64,000 nt of DNA from Fervidifonticultor_A sp037443565 (GCA_037443565.1 JBBIOB010000008.1:1-64000); one strand, 5' to 3'; counted from the stretch's first letter, positions 23,237-32,444 are shown. The notes: generated by a model from the letters alone, not told the origin. A program made the numbers and translations.

Positions 23237-25146
23237 TCCCCCCGGAGCCCGCGTGCGATGGACGGCGCAGTCTTGGGCCGCCGACGGGCCGCCACACGGT
23301 AGGCAGGAACCGGCGCGGCCGGGCGCGCCGCCGCTCCCCACTCACGGCCGAGCCTCAGCCTGGCCCCCGGCGAGTATGTCGGCGGCTTGGGCCGGCTGAG
23401 ACTCTGGGCCAGCGCGCCGAACGCCCAGGCCGAAGCCGCCAGGAACACGGTCGGAAACGCGATCAGCCACCAGTCTCCGCGGTGCATGGCTTCACGTGCG
23501 CGCCACAGCAGCGTCCCCCAGCTCGGCGTGGTCGGCGCGACGGTGAACCCAAGAAAGCCCAGCGTGGCCTCCAGCAGGATGAAGCCCGGCACGAGCGCGA
23601 GCGCCGCCCCAAGCACCGGCCGCGCCAGGTGTGGGAGCAGGTGGCGCTCGCCGATCCAGAGTCGCGCCGCGCCGGAGGCCCGCGCCGCCTCGACGAACGA
23701 CCAGCGCCGCGCGTCGGCCAGGAGCGCCGCCAGCGGCCCGATCAGCGTGGCACAGCCGATCACCGCGAGCCACGCCGCGATAAACGCTGGTTCGCGGCCC
23801 GCGGTGGCGATCGCGGCCAGCAGGACGCCCAGCGACGGCACGGCCAGCGCAACACGGCCTGCTCCGTGCAGCGGCGCCTGCCATTCCGGACGCGCGCTCA
23901 CCGCGGCGGCGAGCCCCGCGGCGGCGAGCCCCGCGGCGACGGCGGCGCCGAGCGCCATCCCCAGGCTCGTACGTCCCGCGTACAGGAGACGGCTGAACAG
24001 ATCGCGGCCAGAGGCGTCGGTCCCCATCCAGTGCCGGAGCGAGGGCGGCATGTTGATCTCGTCGAGCAGCACCTGGTCCGGCGGGAACGTGGCGACAAGC
24101 GGAGCCGCTGCCGCACCCATGACCACGAGCGCGGTGATCGCCATGGCCACACGGGCTCGGAGGTCCGGCGGGGTCAGTGGCGCCGGCCGACGCACGACGG
24201 TCCGGCGCGCGGCACCGATCGCCGCAGGATCGGTCCCCAGACGCCCCGAGGCCAGGCGGAGGACGATCTCGCCTGCGACGGCGATCGCGGCGAGCACGAG
24301 CAGGACCGCCTGCATCACCGGGATGTCGCGCTGCCCGACGGCGCGCGTGAAGCTGCGCCCGATGCCGGGCCAGTTGAAGATCTCCTCCACGACCAGGAGT
24401 CCGGAGAGCAGCACCGACAGGGCCGGGAGAGGGCGTGCCAGCACGGTCTTCGCCGCCACGCCGGCCGCGTGCCGCCACAGCACCCGTCGCTCCGAGAGGC
24501 CCCTGGCGCGGGCCGCTTCGAGAAACCGCGCCCCGAGCACCTCGGAGAGCTCGCCGCGGAGCTGCTGCGCCATCCAGGCCGCCACGGGCAGCGACAGGCT
24601 GATCGTCGGCAACAGCAGCCCCAACCAGAGCGCGGCGTCGAACGGATTCAGCTCAAACGGCGGGAGAATGGGGATCAGCGTCAGCCGCACGGCGAAGGCG
24701 TACACCGTCGCGGACGCGACCAGGAACACCGGTATCGCCACACCGAGGGCGATGACCCCGCGCCCGGCCCACGAGAACGCCCCCCGGCAGGCGGCGGCGA
24801 CCGCCAGGGGGACGGCCAGCAGCCAGGCCGCAGCAGCCGCGGACGTCGCGAGCAGGAGCGACCACGGCAGGCGCCTCCAGATCTCCGGCCCGATGTCCCG
24901 GCGCGTGGCCAGCGACGTGCCGAACTCCCCCCGGACGGCCCGCCCGGCCCACAGCGCGTACTGGAACGGGATCGGGGTGTCGAGGCGGTACCACTCGCGC
25001 AGCCGGTGGATCTGCTCCTCGCGCACTCCCTGGCGAAACCCGATCATGAAGCGGGCCGGATCCATCGGCGCAAGGTGCATGAACCCGAACGCCACAAACG
25101 ACGCGCCGAGCAGGGTCAACAGGCCGGCGGCGAGCGCCCGGCGCAT
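23233..25146 (-). CDS. Fused dipeptide/oligopeptide-type ABC permease (DppB-DppC in one chain)
   Basis: This 637-residue protein joins two permeases that are normally separate. Residues 1-300 are DppB-like: an N-terminal helix, PMDPARFM, the coupling loop FLEAARARGLSERRVLWRH (209-226) and NWPGIGRSF. Residues 330-610 are DppC-like: LRHWMGTDASGRDLFSRLLYAGRTSL is seen as WMGTDASGRDLFSRLLYAGR (373-392), with a second coupling loop FVEAARASGAARLW (485-498) and TLGFLGF. The C-terminal 30 residues are Arg/Pro-rich. No binding protein or ATPase is adjacent. It follows sufU by 7 bases, so it may simply be read through from the SUF operon. Confidence 0.88.
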   Translation of the reverse strand: MRRALAAGLLTLLGASFVAFGFMHLAPMDPARFMIGFRQGVREEQIHRLREWYRLDTPIPFQYALWAGRAVRGEFGTSLATRRDIGPEIWRRLPWSLLLATSAAAAAWLLAVPLAVAAACRGAFSWAGRGVIALGVAIPVFLVASATVYAFAVRLTLIPILPPFELNPFDAALWLGLLLPTISLSLPVAAWMAQQLRGELSEVLGARFLEAARARGLSERRVLWRHAAGVAAKTVLARPLPALSVLLSGLLVVEEIFNWPGIGRSFTRAVGQRDIPVMQAVLLVLAAIAVAGEIVLRLASGRLGTDPAAIGAARRTVVRRPAPLTPPDLRARVAMAITALVVMGAAAAPLVATFPPDQVLLDEINMPPSLRHWMGTDASGRDLFSRLLYAGRTSLGMALGAAVAAGLAAAGLAAAVSARPEWQAPLHGAGRVALAVPSLGVLLAAIATAGREPAFIAAWLAVIGCATLIGPLAALLADARRWSFVEAARASGAARLWIGERHLLPHLARPVLGAALALVPGFILLEATLGFLGFTVAPTTPSWGTLLWRAREAMHRGDWWLIAFPTVFLAASAWAFGALAQSLSRPKPPTYSPGARLRLGREWGAAARPAAPVPAYRVAARRRPKTAPSIARGLRGD

Positions 25147-25153
25147 CGGCGCA

Positions 25154-25615
25154 CTACCCCTCGGTCTCGGTCGTCGACAGAGACGGCGTACGTCCCGCGG
25201 CGTGATCGTCGAGGCCCTGCTCGAGCGCCACCCACGACAGGGTCGCGCACTTGATCCGCACGGGGAACTTCCGGACGCCCTGGAGGGCGACCAGGTCGCC
25301 CAGGGCCTCGGGCGGCTGGTGCCCGCGCATCATCTCCTTGAAGGCGTGGATGAGATCGCGCACCTCGGCGATCGTCTTGCCCCTGATGGCCTCGGTCATC
25401 ATCGAGGTGGACGCCTGACTGATCGAGCAGCCGCGGCCCTCGAACCGGACGTCGTCCACGCGGCCCTCGCGAAGACGCACGTACAGCGCCAGCTCGTCGC
25501 CGCAGAGGGGGTTGGCGCCCTCGACCGCGATGTCGTTGGGTTCCAGCCGGCCGCGGTTACGCGGGTGCGCGTAGTGGTCGAGAATCACTTCGCGGTACAG
25601 GTCGTCAAGGGCCAC
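25154..25615 (-). CDS. sufU: SufU-type iron-sulfur scaffold / zinc-dependent sulfurtransferase
   Basis: This 153-residue IscU-fold protein has Cys38-Gly-Asp40 (NPLCGDELAL), Cys63 (GCSISQASTSMM) and Cys123 (IKCATLSW). The insert between the second and third cysteines is the SufU hallmark that separates it from IscU. It takes persulfide sulfur from SufS and passes it to SufBCD. It is the seventh gene of the SUF operon (sufC, B, D, Rieske, S, DUF2269-like, U). Confidence 0.95.
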   Translation of the reverse strand: MALDDLYREVILDHYAHPRNRGRLEPNDIAVEGANPLCGDELALYVRLREGRVDDVRFEGRGCSISQASTSMMTEAIRGKTIAEVRDLIHAFKEMMRGHQPPEALGDLVALQGVRKFPVRIKCATLSWVALEQGLDDHAAGRTPSLSTTETEG

Positions 25616-25630
25616 AGCGCGGTCCCCGCA

Positions 25631-26092
25631 TCAACTCCACAGCGCCGGCTTCGCCACCATGAGGAAGACGATGACCACGACGATGCCGGCCAGGACGATC
25701 CCGATGGTCTGCGCCCGGTTCGACAGCGCCCGGAACTCGACGGAATCGGGACCCCGGGCCTCGAGCGTCTCGATCTGACGACGGAGCGTGGGCGTGTAGC
25801 CGAGGAGCCCGAGCACGACGATGAGGGCATAGAGGACGAGCGAGGTCAGCATCCAGGGCGCGCGCCAGCTGATCTCGCCGAGGTGCAGCATCGCCAGGCC
25901 GGTCACCAGCACCAAGACGTACGCGGGGTTGGCAAGACGGTCGTCGAGCACCTTGATGCCGCGCAGGGTGAACGCGAGGTATCGCGGATCGCGCGCCGCC
26001 CGCGACAGCCACACGCCGTACGTCACGTTAGCGCCAACCGCGACGATGGCAAGCAGGACGTGGGCGACCTTCAAGAACGTGTACAGGGTCAT
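25631..26092 (-). CDS. Four-helix membrane protein of the DUF2269 type
   Basis: This 153-residue protein has four predicted membrane helices: LKVAHVLLAIVAVGANVTYG, VLVLVTGLAMLHLG, MLTSLVLYALIVVLGLLG and IGIVLAGIVVVIVFLMVA. The HVLLAIVAVGANV start resembles DUF2269-like integral membrane proteins, which have no known function. It lies between sufS and sufU in the SUF operon. That suggests co-regulation, but a role in iron-sulfur assembly is unproven. Confidence 0.75.
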   Translation of the reverse strand: MTLYTFLKVAHVLLAIVAVGANVTYGVWLSRAARDPRYLAFTLRGIKVLDDRLANPAYVLVLVTGLAMLHLGEISWRAPWMLTSLVLYALIVVLGLLGYTPTLRRQIETLEARGPDSVEFRALSNRAQTIGIVLAGIVVVIVFLMVAKPALWS

Positions 26093-26139
26093 GCGCGCCT
26101 CATTCGGGGCGGGAGGGCGGGCTCCCTCTTCCGACACCC

Positions 26140-27393
26140 CTAGCGGTGCTCGACGACGGGGCGCGCCTTCCGGTCGAACACCCTGCGGACATGCAGCAGC
26201 CCGTCGACCAGCGCGTCGATGTCCTCGGGGATGCTGTACAGGTGCAGGCTGGCCCGCGCCGACGCCGGGATCCCGAAGCGCCGGTGCAGGGGCTGGGTGC
26301 AGTGGTGGCCGGCGCGGACCGCGATGCCGTCCCCGTCGAGCACCTGGGCGATGTCGTGCGGATGCGCCACGTCCAACGTGAAGCTCAGCGCGCCGCCGCG
26401 GTCGCGGGCCTCGAGAGGACCGTAGATGCGCAGGCCAGGGACCTCCTGCAGCCGCCGGAGCCCATACGCGGTGAGGTCGTGCTCGTGCGCCGCGATGGCC
26501 TCGAGCCCGATCCGCCGCAGGTAGTCGACCGCCGCGCCCAACGCGATGCTGTCGGCGATGTTGGGCGTCCCCGCCTCGAACTTGTGCGGCGGCCCTTTGT
26601 AGGTCGACCGGTCGAGACCCACGTGCATGATCATCTCGCCGCCGCCGTGGTAGGGCGGCATGGCATCCAACAGGTCGTATCGGCCCCACAGGCCGCCGCT
26701 GCCGGTCGGGCCGAGCATTTTGTGGCCGGAGAACGCCAGGAAGTCCGCGCCGAGCGCCCCGACGTCGACCGCTTGATGCGGCACGCTCTGCGCGCCGTCC
26801 ACCACGACCACCGCGCCTGCGGCATGGGCCCGGTCGGCGATCTGGCGGACGGGGTTGACGGTCCCGAGCACGTTGGACTGGTGCGTCACCGCGACCACCT
26901 TCGTGCGGTCGCCCAGCAGCCGGTCGAAGCCCGCAAGGTCGAGCCGGCCGTCATCGGTGATCGGGATGTAGCGGAGCGTCGCGCCCCGCTCGGCCGCAAG
27001 CAGCTGCCAGGGCACGATGTTGCTGTGGTGCTCCATCTCGGTGAGCACGATCTCGTCACCGGCGCCCACATGCGCGCGGCCCCAGGACGCGGCCACCAGG
27101 TTGAGCGCCTCCGTGGTCCCGCGGGTGAAGATGATCTCCTCGGGCCGCGCGGCGCCCAGGAAGGCGGCGACGTTCGCCCGAGCGGCCTCGTACCGCGCCG
27201 TGGCTTCCTCGGCAAGCCGGTACACCCCGCGGTGCACGTTGGCGTTGTACTCGTGGTAGTAGCGGATGAGCGCGTCGAGCACCTCGCGGGGTTTCTGCGA
27301 GGTCGCCGCGCTGTCCAGGTAGACCAGCCGCCGGCCGCCGACCGTCTGGTGGAGCAGCGGGAAATCGTCCCGGACGCGATGGCCGAGCGTCAT
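26140..27393 (-). CDS. sufS: Cysteine desulfurase SufS
   Basis: This is a 417-residue group-II PLP-dependent cysteine desulfurase. The PLP lysine is K225 (FSGHKMLGPTGSGGLWG), and the catalytic cysteine is C365 (RAGHHCTQPLHRRFG). TEMEHHSNIVPW and VDGAQSVPH bind the cofactor. The gene follows the Rieske gene by 13 bases and precedes a membrane protein and sufU. It strips sulfur from cysteine as a persulfide for cluster assembly. Confidence 0.95.
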   Translation of the reverse strand: MTLGHRVRDDFPLLHQTVGGRRLVYLDSAATSQKPREVLDALIRYYHEYNANVHRGVYRLAEEATARYEAARANVAAFLGAARPEEIIFTRGTTEALNLVAASWGRAHVGAGDEIVLTEMEHHSNIVPWQLLAAERGATLRYIPITDDGRLDLAGFDRLLGDRTKVVAVTHQSNVLGTVNPVRQIADRAHAAGAVVVVDGAQSVPHQAVDVGALGADFLAFSGHKMLGPTGSGGLWGRYDLLDAMPPYHGGGEMIMHVGLDRSTYKGPPHKFEAGTPNIADSIALGAAVDYLRRIGLEAIAAHEHDLTAYGLRRLQEVPGLRIYGPLEARDRGGALSFTLDVAHPHDIAQVLDGDGIAVRAGHHCTQPLHRRFGIPASARASLHLYSIPEDIDALVDGLLHVRRVFDRKARPVVEHR

Positions 27394-27406
27394 GGGTTCG
27401 CCCCCC

Positions 27407-27751
27407 TCAGGGCTTGTGCGGCATCCCCTGCCCGGGCCGGGCCTCCAGCGACAGCAGGATATCCTGGCCCTCCACCCTGACCGGATAGGTCCGCACCGGC
27501 CGGACCGCCGGGAACGACATGACGCGGCCGGTGGCCAGGTGAAAGCGCGAGCCGTGCTTGGGGCACACGATCAGCTCGCCTACCACCGGCCCGGCAGAGA
27601 GCGACTCCTCTTCATGCGTGCACGTGTCGTCAATCGCGTAGATCGTCCCCCTGGAATTCACGACAGCGATCTTGCGGCCGTCGATGACGACCTGCCGTGC
27701 CGCCCCGGGCGGGAGGTCGCCGAGCGCGGCCACCTTCACGAACTCTGCCAT
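27407..27751 (-). CDS. Rieske [2Fe-2S] ferredoxin
   Basis: This 114-residue protein is a small Rieske ferredoxin of the NirD/dioxygenase-ferredoxin group. The ligands are C44-T-H46 (DTCTHEEESL) and C63-P-K-H66 (VCPKHGSRFHL). It starts 1 base after the sufD stop and ends 13 bases before sufS. In several lineages a Rieske-type protein sits inside the suf operon, probably as electron donor for cluster assembly. That role is inferred from context. Confidence 0.92.
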   Translation of the reverse strand: MAEFVKVAALGDLPPGAARQVVIDGRKIAVVNSRGTIYAIDDTCTHEEESLSAGPVVGELIVCPKHGSRFHLATGRVMSFPAVRPVRTYPVRVEGQDILLSLEARPGQGMPHKP

Positions 27752-27752
27752 C

Positions 27753-29087
27753 TCAGATCATCTTCTCGGCGATGCGGGCCTCCAGGTAGGTCCGCACGCG
27801 CTCCATCGGAATCCGGTCGAAGATGTCGGCGAAGAACCCCTCGACGATCGCGAACGTGGCCTGTGTTCTGGTCAACCCGCGGCTCATCAGGTAGAAGATG
27901 TGCTCCTCGTTGAGCCGGCTGGTGGCCGATCCGTGCGTGCAGCGCAAGTCGTTGGCCATGATCTCGAGCTTCGGGATCGAATCCGACCGCGCGCCGCCGG
28001 AGAGGATCAGGTTCCGGTTCGACTGGAAGGCGTTGGTCTTCTGCGCCCCGGGGGCGACCCGAATGAGCCCCGCGAACACCGACCGCGCCTCGTCGCGCAC
28101 CGCACCCTTGTACAGCAGGTCGCTCGTCGTACTCGGCGCCCGGTGCTCCTGCAGCGTGTGCAGGTCGACGTGCTGGCCGTCGTGGCCGAAGTACAGACCG
28201 AGCATCTCACACGTGGCCCCGGGCCCCAGCAGGTGAGATTCCACGTCGGCCTTGACGAGCCCCCCTCCCAGCGAGACCACCAGGCTGCGGAGGGTGGCGT
28301 CACGGTCGAGGTGGCCTCGAATCAGGCTGCCGACCTCCCACATCGGCGGCCCCCACTCCTGTACCGACGCGTAGCGCACCTGCGCACCCCCGCGCAGGAT
28401 CAACTCCACGGTCCTGGTGGCCAGGGTCCTCGGGCCGGCTGGCACCGAGGCGAAGACCTCCACCAGGGTGACCACGCTCTGCCGGTCGGCCACGACCAGC
28501 GTGTGCGGGAAGACGGCCGCGCCGGCGGCGCCCAGCCAGGTCTGCGTGAGCAGTGGGAGCGCCACCTCGACCCCTTCCGGCACGTACAGGAAGGTCCCGC
28601 CGGACCACAGCGCCGCCTGGAGCGCCCGGAAGCGGTGCTCCTCGGGCCGGGCCACGGTGGTGAGCAGGTGGTCGCGGACCAGATCCGCGTGGTCGCGGAC
28701 CGCGGTCTCCAGATCGGTGAAGATCACGCCCCGGCTGCGGGCCGCGTCCTCCGCCACCGCCGACACGGCGCGCCCATCGACGTGCGTGATGAGGCCGGCG
28801 CGCTCCGAGCCATCTCGGGTAATCGTCCCGACGTGCAGCGGGCCGTGGGGCGCCTCCTCGGGCTCGGGCAGCACGAGGGCGCCGAGATCGAGGCCGCCCA
28901 CATCCGTCCGCCGCCACTCCTCGGGGCGGGCCTCCGCGGGATGGGGCAGGCGCTCAAAGAGGTCCCAGGCCTCCACCCGCCGCTCCCGCAGCCAGGCCGG
29001 CTCGCCGCGTCGGGCGCTGGCCGCCGCGACGGTCTCCCGGGTCACGCCTCCCATGATCGCGCGCGTTGCTGCGTTCTGGATCGCCAT
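27753..29087 (-). CDS. sufD: SUF complex subunit SufD
   Basis: This 444-residue protein of the SufB/SufD beta-helix family pairs with SufB in the SufBC2D scaffold. It shows EGVEVALPLLTQTWLGAAGA, DLLYKGAVRDEARSVFAGLI, and the conserved C-terminal THGSATSRLNEEHIFYLMSRGL. It starts only 2 bases after the sufB stop. No intein is present, unlike SufB. Confidence 0.93.
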   Translation of the reverse strand: MAIQNAATRAIMGGVTRETVAAASARRGEPAWLRERRVEAWDLFERLPHPAEARPEEWRRTDVGGLDLGALVLPEPEEAPHGPLHVGTITRDGSERAGLITHVDGRAVSAVAEDAARSRGVIFTDLETAVRDHADLVRDHLLTTVARPEEHRFRALQAALWSGGTFLYVPEGVEVALPLLTQTWLGAAGAAVFPHTLVVADRQSVVTLVEVFASVPAGPRTLATRTVELILRGGAQVRYASVQEWGPPMWEVGSLIRGHLDRDATLRSLVVSLGGGLVKADVESHLLGPGATCEMLGLYFGHDGQHVDLHTLQEHRAPSTTSDLLYKGAVRDEARSVFAGLIRVAPGAQKTNAFQSNRNLILSGGARSDSIPKLEIMANDLRCTHGSATSRLNEEHIFYLMSRGLTRTQATFAIVEGFFADIFDRIPMERVRTYLEARIAEKMI

Positions 29088-29089
29088 GG

Positions 29090-31510
29090 TCAGCCGACCG
29101 ACCCCTCCATCTCGAGCGCGATCAGCCGGTTCAGCTCGACGGCGTACTCCAGCGGCAGCTCCTTGACGATGGGCTCGATGAACCCGCGCACGATCATGTT
29201 CATGGCCTCGTCGCCCTTGACCCCGCGGCTCATCAGGTAGAAGAGCTGCTCGTCGCTGACCTTCGAGACGGTGGCCTCATGGGTGATCGACACATCCTGC
29301 TCTTCGATCTCCATGTACGGGTACGTATCCGACCGGCTGTGATCGTCGAGGATCAGCGCGTCGCAGCGCACCGCGCACTTGCTCCCCACGGCCCCAGGGT
29401 AGATCTTGACGAGCCCGCGGTAACCGGCGCGGCCGCCGTCTTTGCTGATGGACTTGCTCACGACGCTCGACTGGGTGTGCGGCGCGGCGTGCACGACCTT
29501 GCCGCCGGGATCCTGGTGCTGGCCCTTGCCGGCGAACGCCACCGACAGGATCTCGGCCTTGGCGCCCGGCTCGACCATGTAGACGCTCGGGTACTTCATG
29601 GTGATCTTGCTGTTGTGGACCACGAATCCGTTCGCCACGAAGTTGTGGCTGTTGGCGATCTCCAAGTCCCAGGTGTCTTCCACACCTTCAGGCTCGACGG
29701 TGGCGACCTTCGTGAAATGTACTGGATGATCGTGTGCGCCTTCCCCGAAGTACAGGAAGTAGTGCGTGTACTGCTTCGCCTCGCGGGAAAGGGGCTTTCG
29801 CTCCAGCCGAGACCACCGGCTGATCTTCCTGGGATCCAACCCGCAGGAGATCGCCAGGGCCTTCACGTCCTCAAGAAGGTCCCGGTTGACGCTCGTGATC
29901 GACAGGTTGGTATGGTTGGCGCGGCGATGCCCGTCGGCCGCGATGTACCCCTCGATGAACGCCAGGCGCTGCGACTTCGGGAGCCGGTACACCCACCGGG
30001 GAACCCGCTTCTGCCTGGCGTTGCCCGCAAGCCCCAGCGACGTGATGAAGTCGCGGAGATGGACAGAGTTGATGCGGACGACGCCGCCCCGCAATTCGAC
30101 GTCTACGCCGAACAGCGCCTCCAGGAGCTCGACCAGTCGGGTGTGCATCCGGTCCGGCGGGGGGACCGCGAAGTAGACCCGGTTGCGGTCCACATAGCCG
30201 TCGCCGAGATAGACGCCGAGCACCCACATCAGATCGTCGGTGCTGACATCAGGAAGCAGGATCCGCTTTGTCCCGCGGATGGGAATCGGCTCGAAGACCC
30301 TGGCCACGCCGCTGTCCGGCACATCGCCGGCGATCGCGACGTAGTCAGTAGATGTCAACTGATCCAGCCGCTTCCATCCCAGGGAGAGCCGCCGGCCGCG
30401 CTTGGACAGCGTCAGGAACGGGTGGCTTGCAGTGGCGCGGATCTCACGGTGGTTGGCGGCCCGCAGACGGTACACCGGCTGCCTGCCGCTGTACTTCTTG
30501 GCCACGACCTTGTGCCTGGTCAGCTTCAGCTCGCCATCCACGGAGTAAACGGTATCGCCCGGCTCGACGACACTGATGGGCTTGACGTCGTTGTTGAGCA
30601 GAACCTGGCTGTCGCCCGTCAGGCACCCCAGGTTTCCGTCGACCCACTCCATCGTGGCGTCGCGATACGCGACCGCGCGCTTCGTCACCAGGTTGTACGT
30701 ATTGGTGGACCAGTTCTGGATCGTGGTGTAGCGGCATCGGGCGCCTTCCTTCACGATGATCTCGACCACCGCCGAGTGCAGCGAGTCGGTGGTGTAGATC
30801 GGCGCCGTGCACCCCTCGACGTAGTGCACGTAGGAGCCCGGCTCGCAGATGATGAGCGTGCGCTCGAACTGGCCGGCCTTCTCGGCGTTGATCCGGAAGT
30901 AGGCCTGGAGCGGGATGTCGACCTTCACGCCCTCGGGCACGTAGACGAACGACCCGCCCGACCACACGGCCGTGTTCAGGGCGGCCAGCTTGTTATCCTC
31001 GGGCGGCACCACCGTCCCGAAGTACTGCTGGAAGATCTCCGGGTGCTTCTTGAGGGCGGTGTCGGTGTCGAGGAAGACGACCCCGAGCTTCTCCCACTCT
31101 TCCTTCAGGTTGTGGTAGACCGACTCGCTCTCATACTGCGCCCCCACGCCGGCCAGGTACTTCTTCTCGGCTTCGGGGATGCCCAGCCGGTCGAACGTTC
31201 GCTTGATGTCCTCCGGCACATCCTCCCACGTGCGGCCCTTCCCCTCGGTCGGCTTCAGGTAGTAGTAGATGTCGTTGAAGTCGATCTGCGAGAGGTCGGC
31301 GCCCCAGGTGGGCAGGGCCCGCGCCCGGAAGTGCTCGAGGGAGTGCAGCCGGATCGCGCGCATCCAGTCCGGCTCGCTCTTCATGTGCGAGATCTCCTCG
31401 ACGACCTCGCGGTCGAGCCCTTTGCGCGCCTTGAACACGTAGTTCTCGGGGTCGCGAAATCCCCACTTGTAAGTGTCGAGATCGATGCCCAGCGGATTTG
31501 TCGTCGCCAT
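29090..31510 (-). CDS. sufB: SufB with an in-frame intein
   Basis: The 806-residue precursor contains 468 residues of SufB and a 338-residue intein. The N-extein (1-295) ends EWVDGNLG and the C-extein (634-806) begins SKITMKYPSVY. Joining them restores an uninterrupted SufB core. The extein C-terminus has the conserved THEATVSKVSDEQLFYLMSRG block. SufB is the central scaffold of the SUF system, which assembles clusters with SufC and SufD. The SufB protein is functional only after protein splicing. The gene follows sufC by 15 bases. Confidence 0.95.
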   Translation of the reverse strand: MATTNPLGIDLDTYKWGFRDPENYVFKARKGLDREVVEEISHMKSEPDWMRAIRLHSLEHFRARALPTWGADLSQIDFNDIYYYLKPTEGKGRTWEDVPEDIKRTFDRLGIPEAEKKYLAGVGAQYESESVYHNLKEEWEKLGVVFLDTDTALKKHPEIFQQYFGTVVPPEDNKLAALNTAVWSGGSFVYVPEGVKVDIPLQAYFRINAEKAGQFERTLIICEPGSYVHYVEGCTAPIYTTDSLHSAVVEIIVKEGARCRYTTIQNWSTNTYNLVTKRAVAYRDATMEWVDGNLGCLTGDSQVLLNNDVKPISVVEPGDTVYSVDGELKLTRHKVVAKKYSGRQPVYRLRAANHREIRATASHPFLTLSKRGRRLSLGWKRLDQLTSTDYVAIAGDVPDSGVARVFEPIPIRGTKRILLPDVSTDDLMWVLGVYLGDGYVDRNRVYFAVPPPDRMHTRLVELLEALFGVDVELRGGVVRINSVHLRDFITSLGLAGNARQKRVPRWVYRLPKSQRLAFIEGYIAADGHRRANHTNLSITSVNRDLLEDVKALAISCGLDPRKISRWSRLERKPLSREAKQYTHYFLYFGEGAHDHPVHFTKVATVEPEGVEDTWDLEIANSHNFVANGFVVHNSKITMKYPSVYMVEPGAKAEILSVAFAGKGQHQDPGGKVVHAAPHTQSSVVSKSISKDGGRAGYRGLVKIYPGAVGSKCAVRCDALILDDHSRSDTYPYMEIEEQDVSITHEATVSKVSDEQLFYLMSRGVKGDEAMNMIVRGFIEPIVKELPLEYAVELNRLIALEMEGSVG
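29612..30625 (-). other. Intein in SufB with LAGLIDADG homing endonuclease domain
   Basis: The intein spans SufB residues 296-633. It begins with Cys296 (CLTGDSQVLL), has the B-block TASHPFL with the TxxH motif at 360-363, and ends HNFVANGFVVHN with the cyclising Asn633. The +1 extein residue is Ser634. Two LAGLIDADG-like helices, LGVYLGDGYV (431-440) and IEGYIAADGHR (519-529), mark a DOD-type homing endonuclease with acidic residues retained. All splicing residues appear intact, so this is probably an active class-1 intein and possibly still a mobile element. Confidence 0.95.
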
Positions 31511-31525
31511 CGATGGCCCCCCTGC

Positions 31526-32356
31526 CTAGTGCGCGACCCAGAAGACCTTGCCGGCACGGCGGACCGCGCCCTCTTCCTGGACCTCGGCCGCGATGACCTC
31601 GAACTGCTGCCGGATGCCCTCGTAGCCGCGCTCCTCGAGTTCCTCGGCCAGTTCCGGTCCGCCCGAGACCACGATCCGCCCGTCGTACATGATGTGGACG
31701 TGGTGGGGCTTGATGAACTGGAGGATCCGCGAGTAGTGCGTGATGACCAGGACGCCCATCTGGCCCTTCGCGCCTTCGTACATCCGCACGATGCCGTCGG
31801 CGACGACCTTCAGCGAATCGATGTCGAGGCCCGAGTCGGTCTCATCCATGAACGCGATCGTGGGCTCCAGGAGCGCCATCTGGAGAATCTCGGCCCGCTT
31901 CTTTTCTCCACCCGAGAAGCCTTCGTTGACGTAGCGGCCGACGATCGTGGGGTCGATCTTCAAGCTGTCGATCTTCTCGCGCATCAGCTTCTGGAACTCG
32001 CCGACGGGCATCAGCTCGTGCTCGTACCCGCGGCGCATGGAGACCGCGGTGCGCAGGAAGCTCGCCATGGTCACGCCCGGGATGCTGACCGGGTACTGGA
32101 AGGCGATGAAGAGCCCTTTGCGCGCGCGCTCGTCCGGCGGCATGGCCAGCAGATCTTCCCCCTGGTAGAGCACGTCCCCCTGGGTCACCTGATAGAAGGG
32201 GTTGCCCATGAGCACGTTGGCCAGCGTGCTCTTGCCCGAGCCGTTCGGGCCCATGACGGCGTGGATCTCGCCTCGGGACAGCTCGAGGTTGACCCCCTTC
32301 AGGATCACCTTTTCCTCGACCTGGACGTGCAGGTCGCGAATCACCAGATCTGCCAT
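31526..32356 (-). CDS. sufC: SUF complex ATPase SufC
   Basis: This 276-residue ABC-type ATPase energises the SufB/SufD scaffold. It has Walker A GPNGSGKST, the signature FSGGEKKRAEIL, and Walker B AFMDETDSGLDIDSL with the SufC-type DETDSGLD. The ATG at 32356 has GGAGGG upstream. It is the first gene of the operon. A short hydrophilic C-terminal extension (EVQEEGAVRRAGKVFWVAH) is longer than in E. coli SufC. Confidence 0.95.
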   Translation of the reverse strand: MADLVIRDLHVQVEEKVILKGVNLELSRGEIHAVMGPNGSGKSTLANVLMGNPFYQVTQGDVLYQGEDLLAMPPDERARKGLFIAFQYPVSIPGVTMASFLRTAVSMRRGYEHELMPVGEFQKLMREKIDSLKIDPTIVGRYVNEGFSGGEKKRAEILQMALLEPTIAFMDETDSGLDIDSLKVVADGIVRMYEGAKGQMGVLVITHYSRILQFIKPHHVHIMYDGRIVVSGGPELAEELEERGYEGIRQQFEVIAAEVQEEGAVRRAGKVFWVAH

Positions 32357-32444
32357 CCCGTCCCTCCTACCGGCAAGCCTCGTGCACAGCCACTTCGCCG
32401 CGCCACGCGCCCGTGCCACAACGCGACGCCAGCGTCCGAAGTGT

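Noticed and set aside
23387..26143. A 918-codon plus-strand frame opposite the fused permease and sufU
   Set aside because: Low-complexity Arg/Ala/Ser-rich translation opposite well-supported membrane and SufU proteins. No ribosome-binding site or domain.
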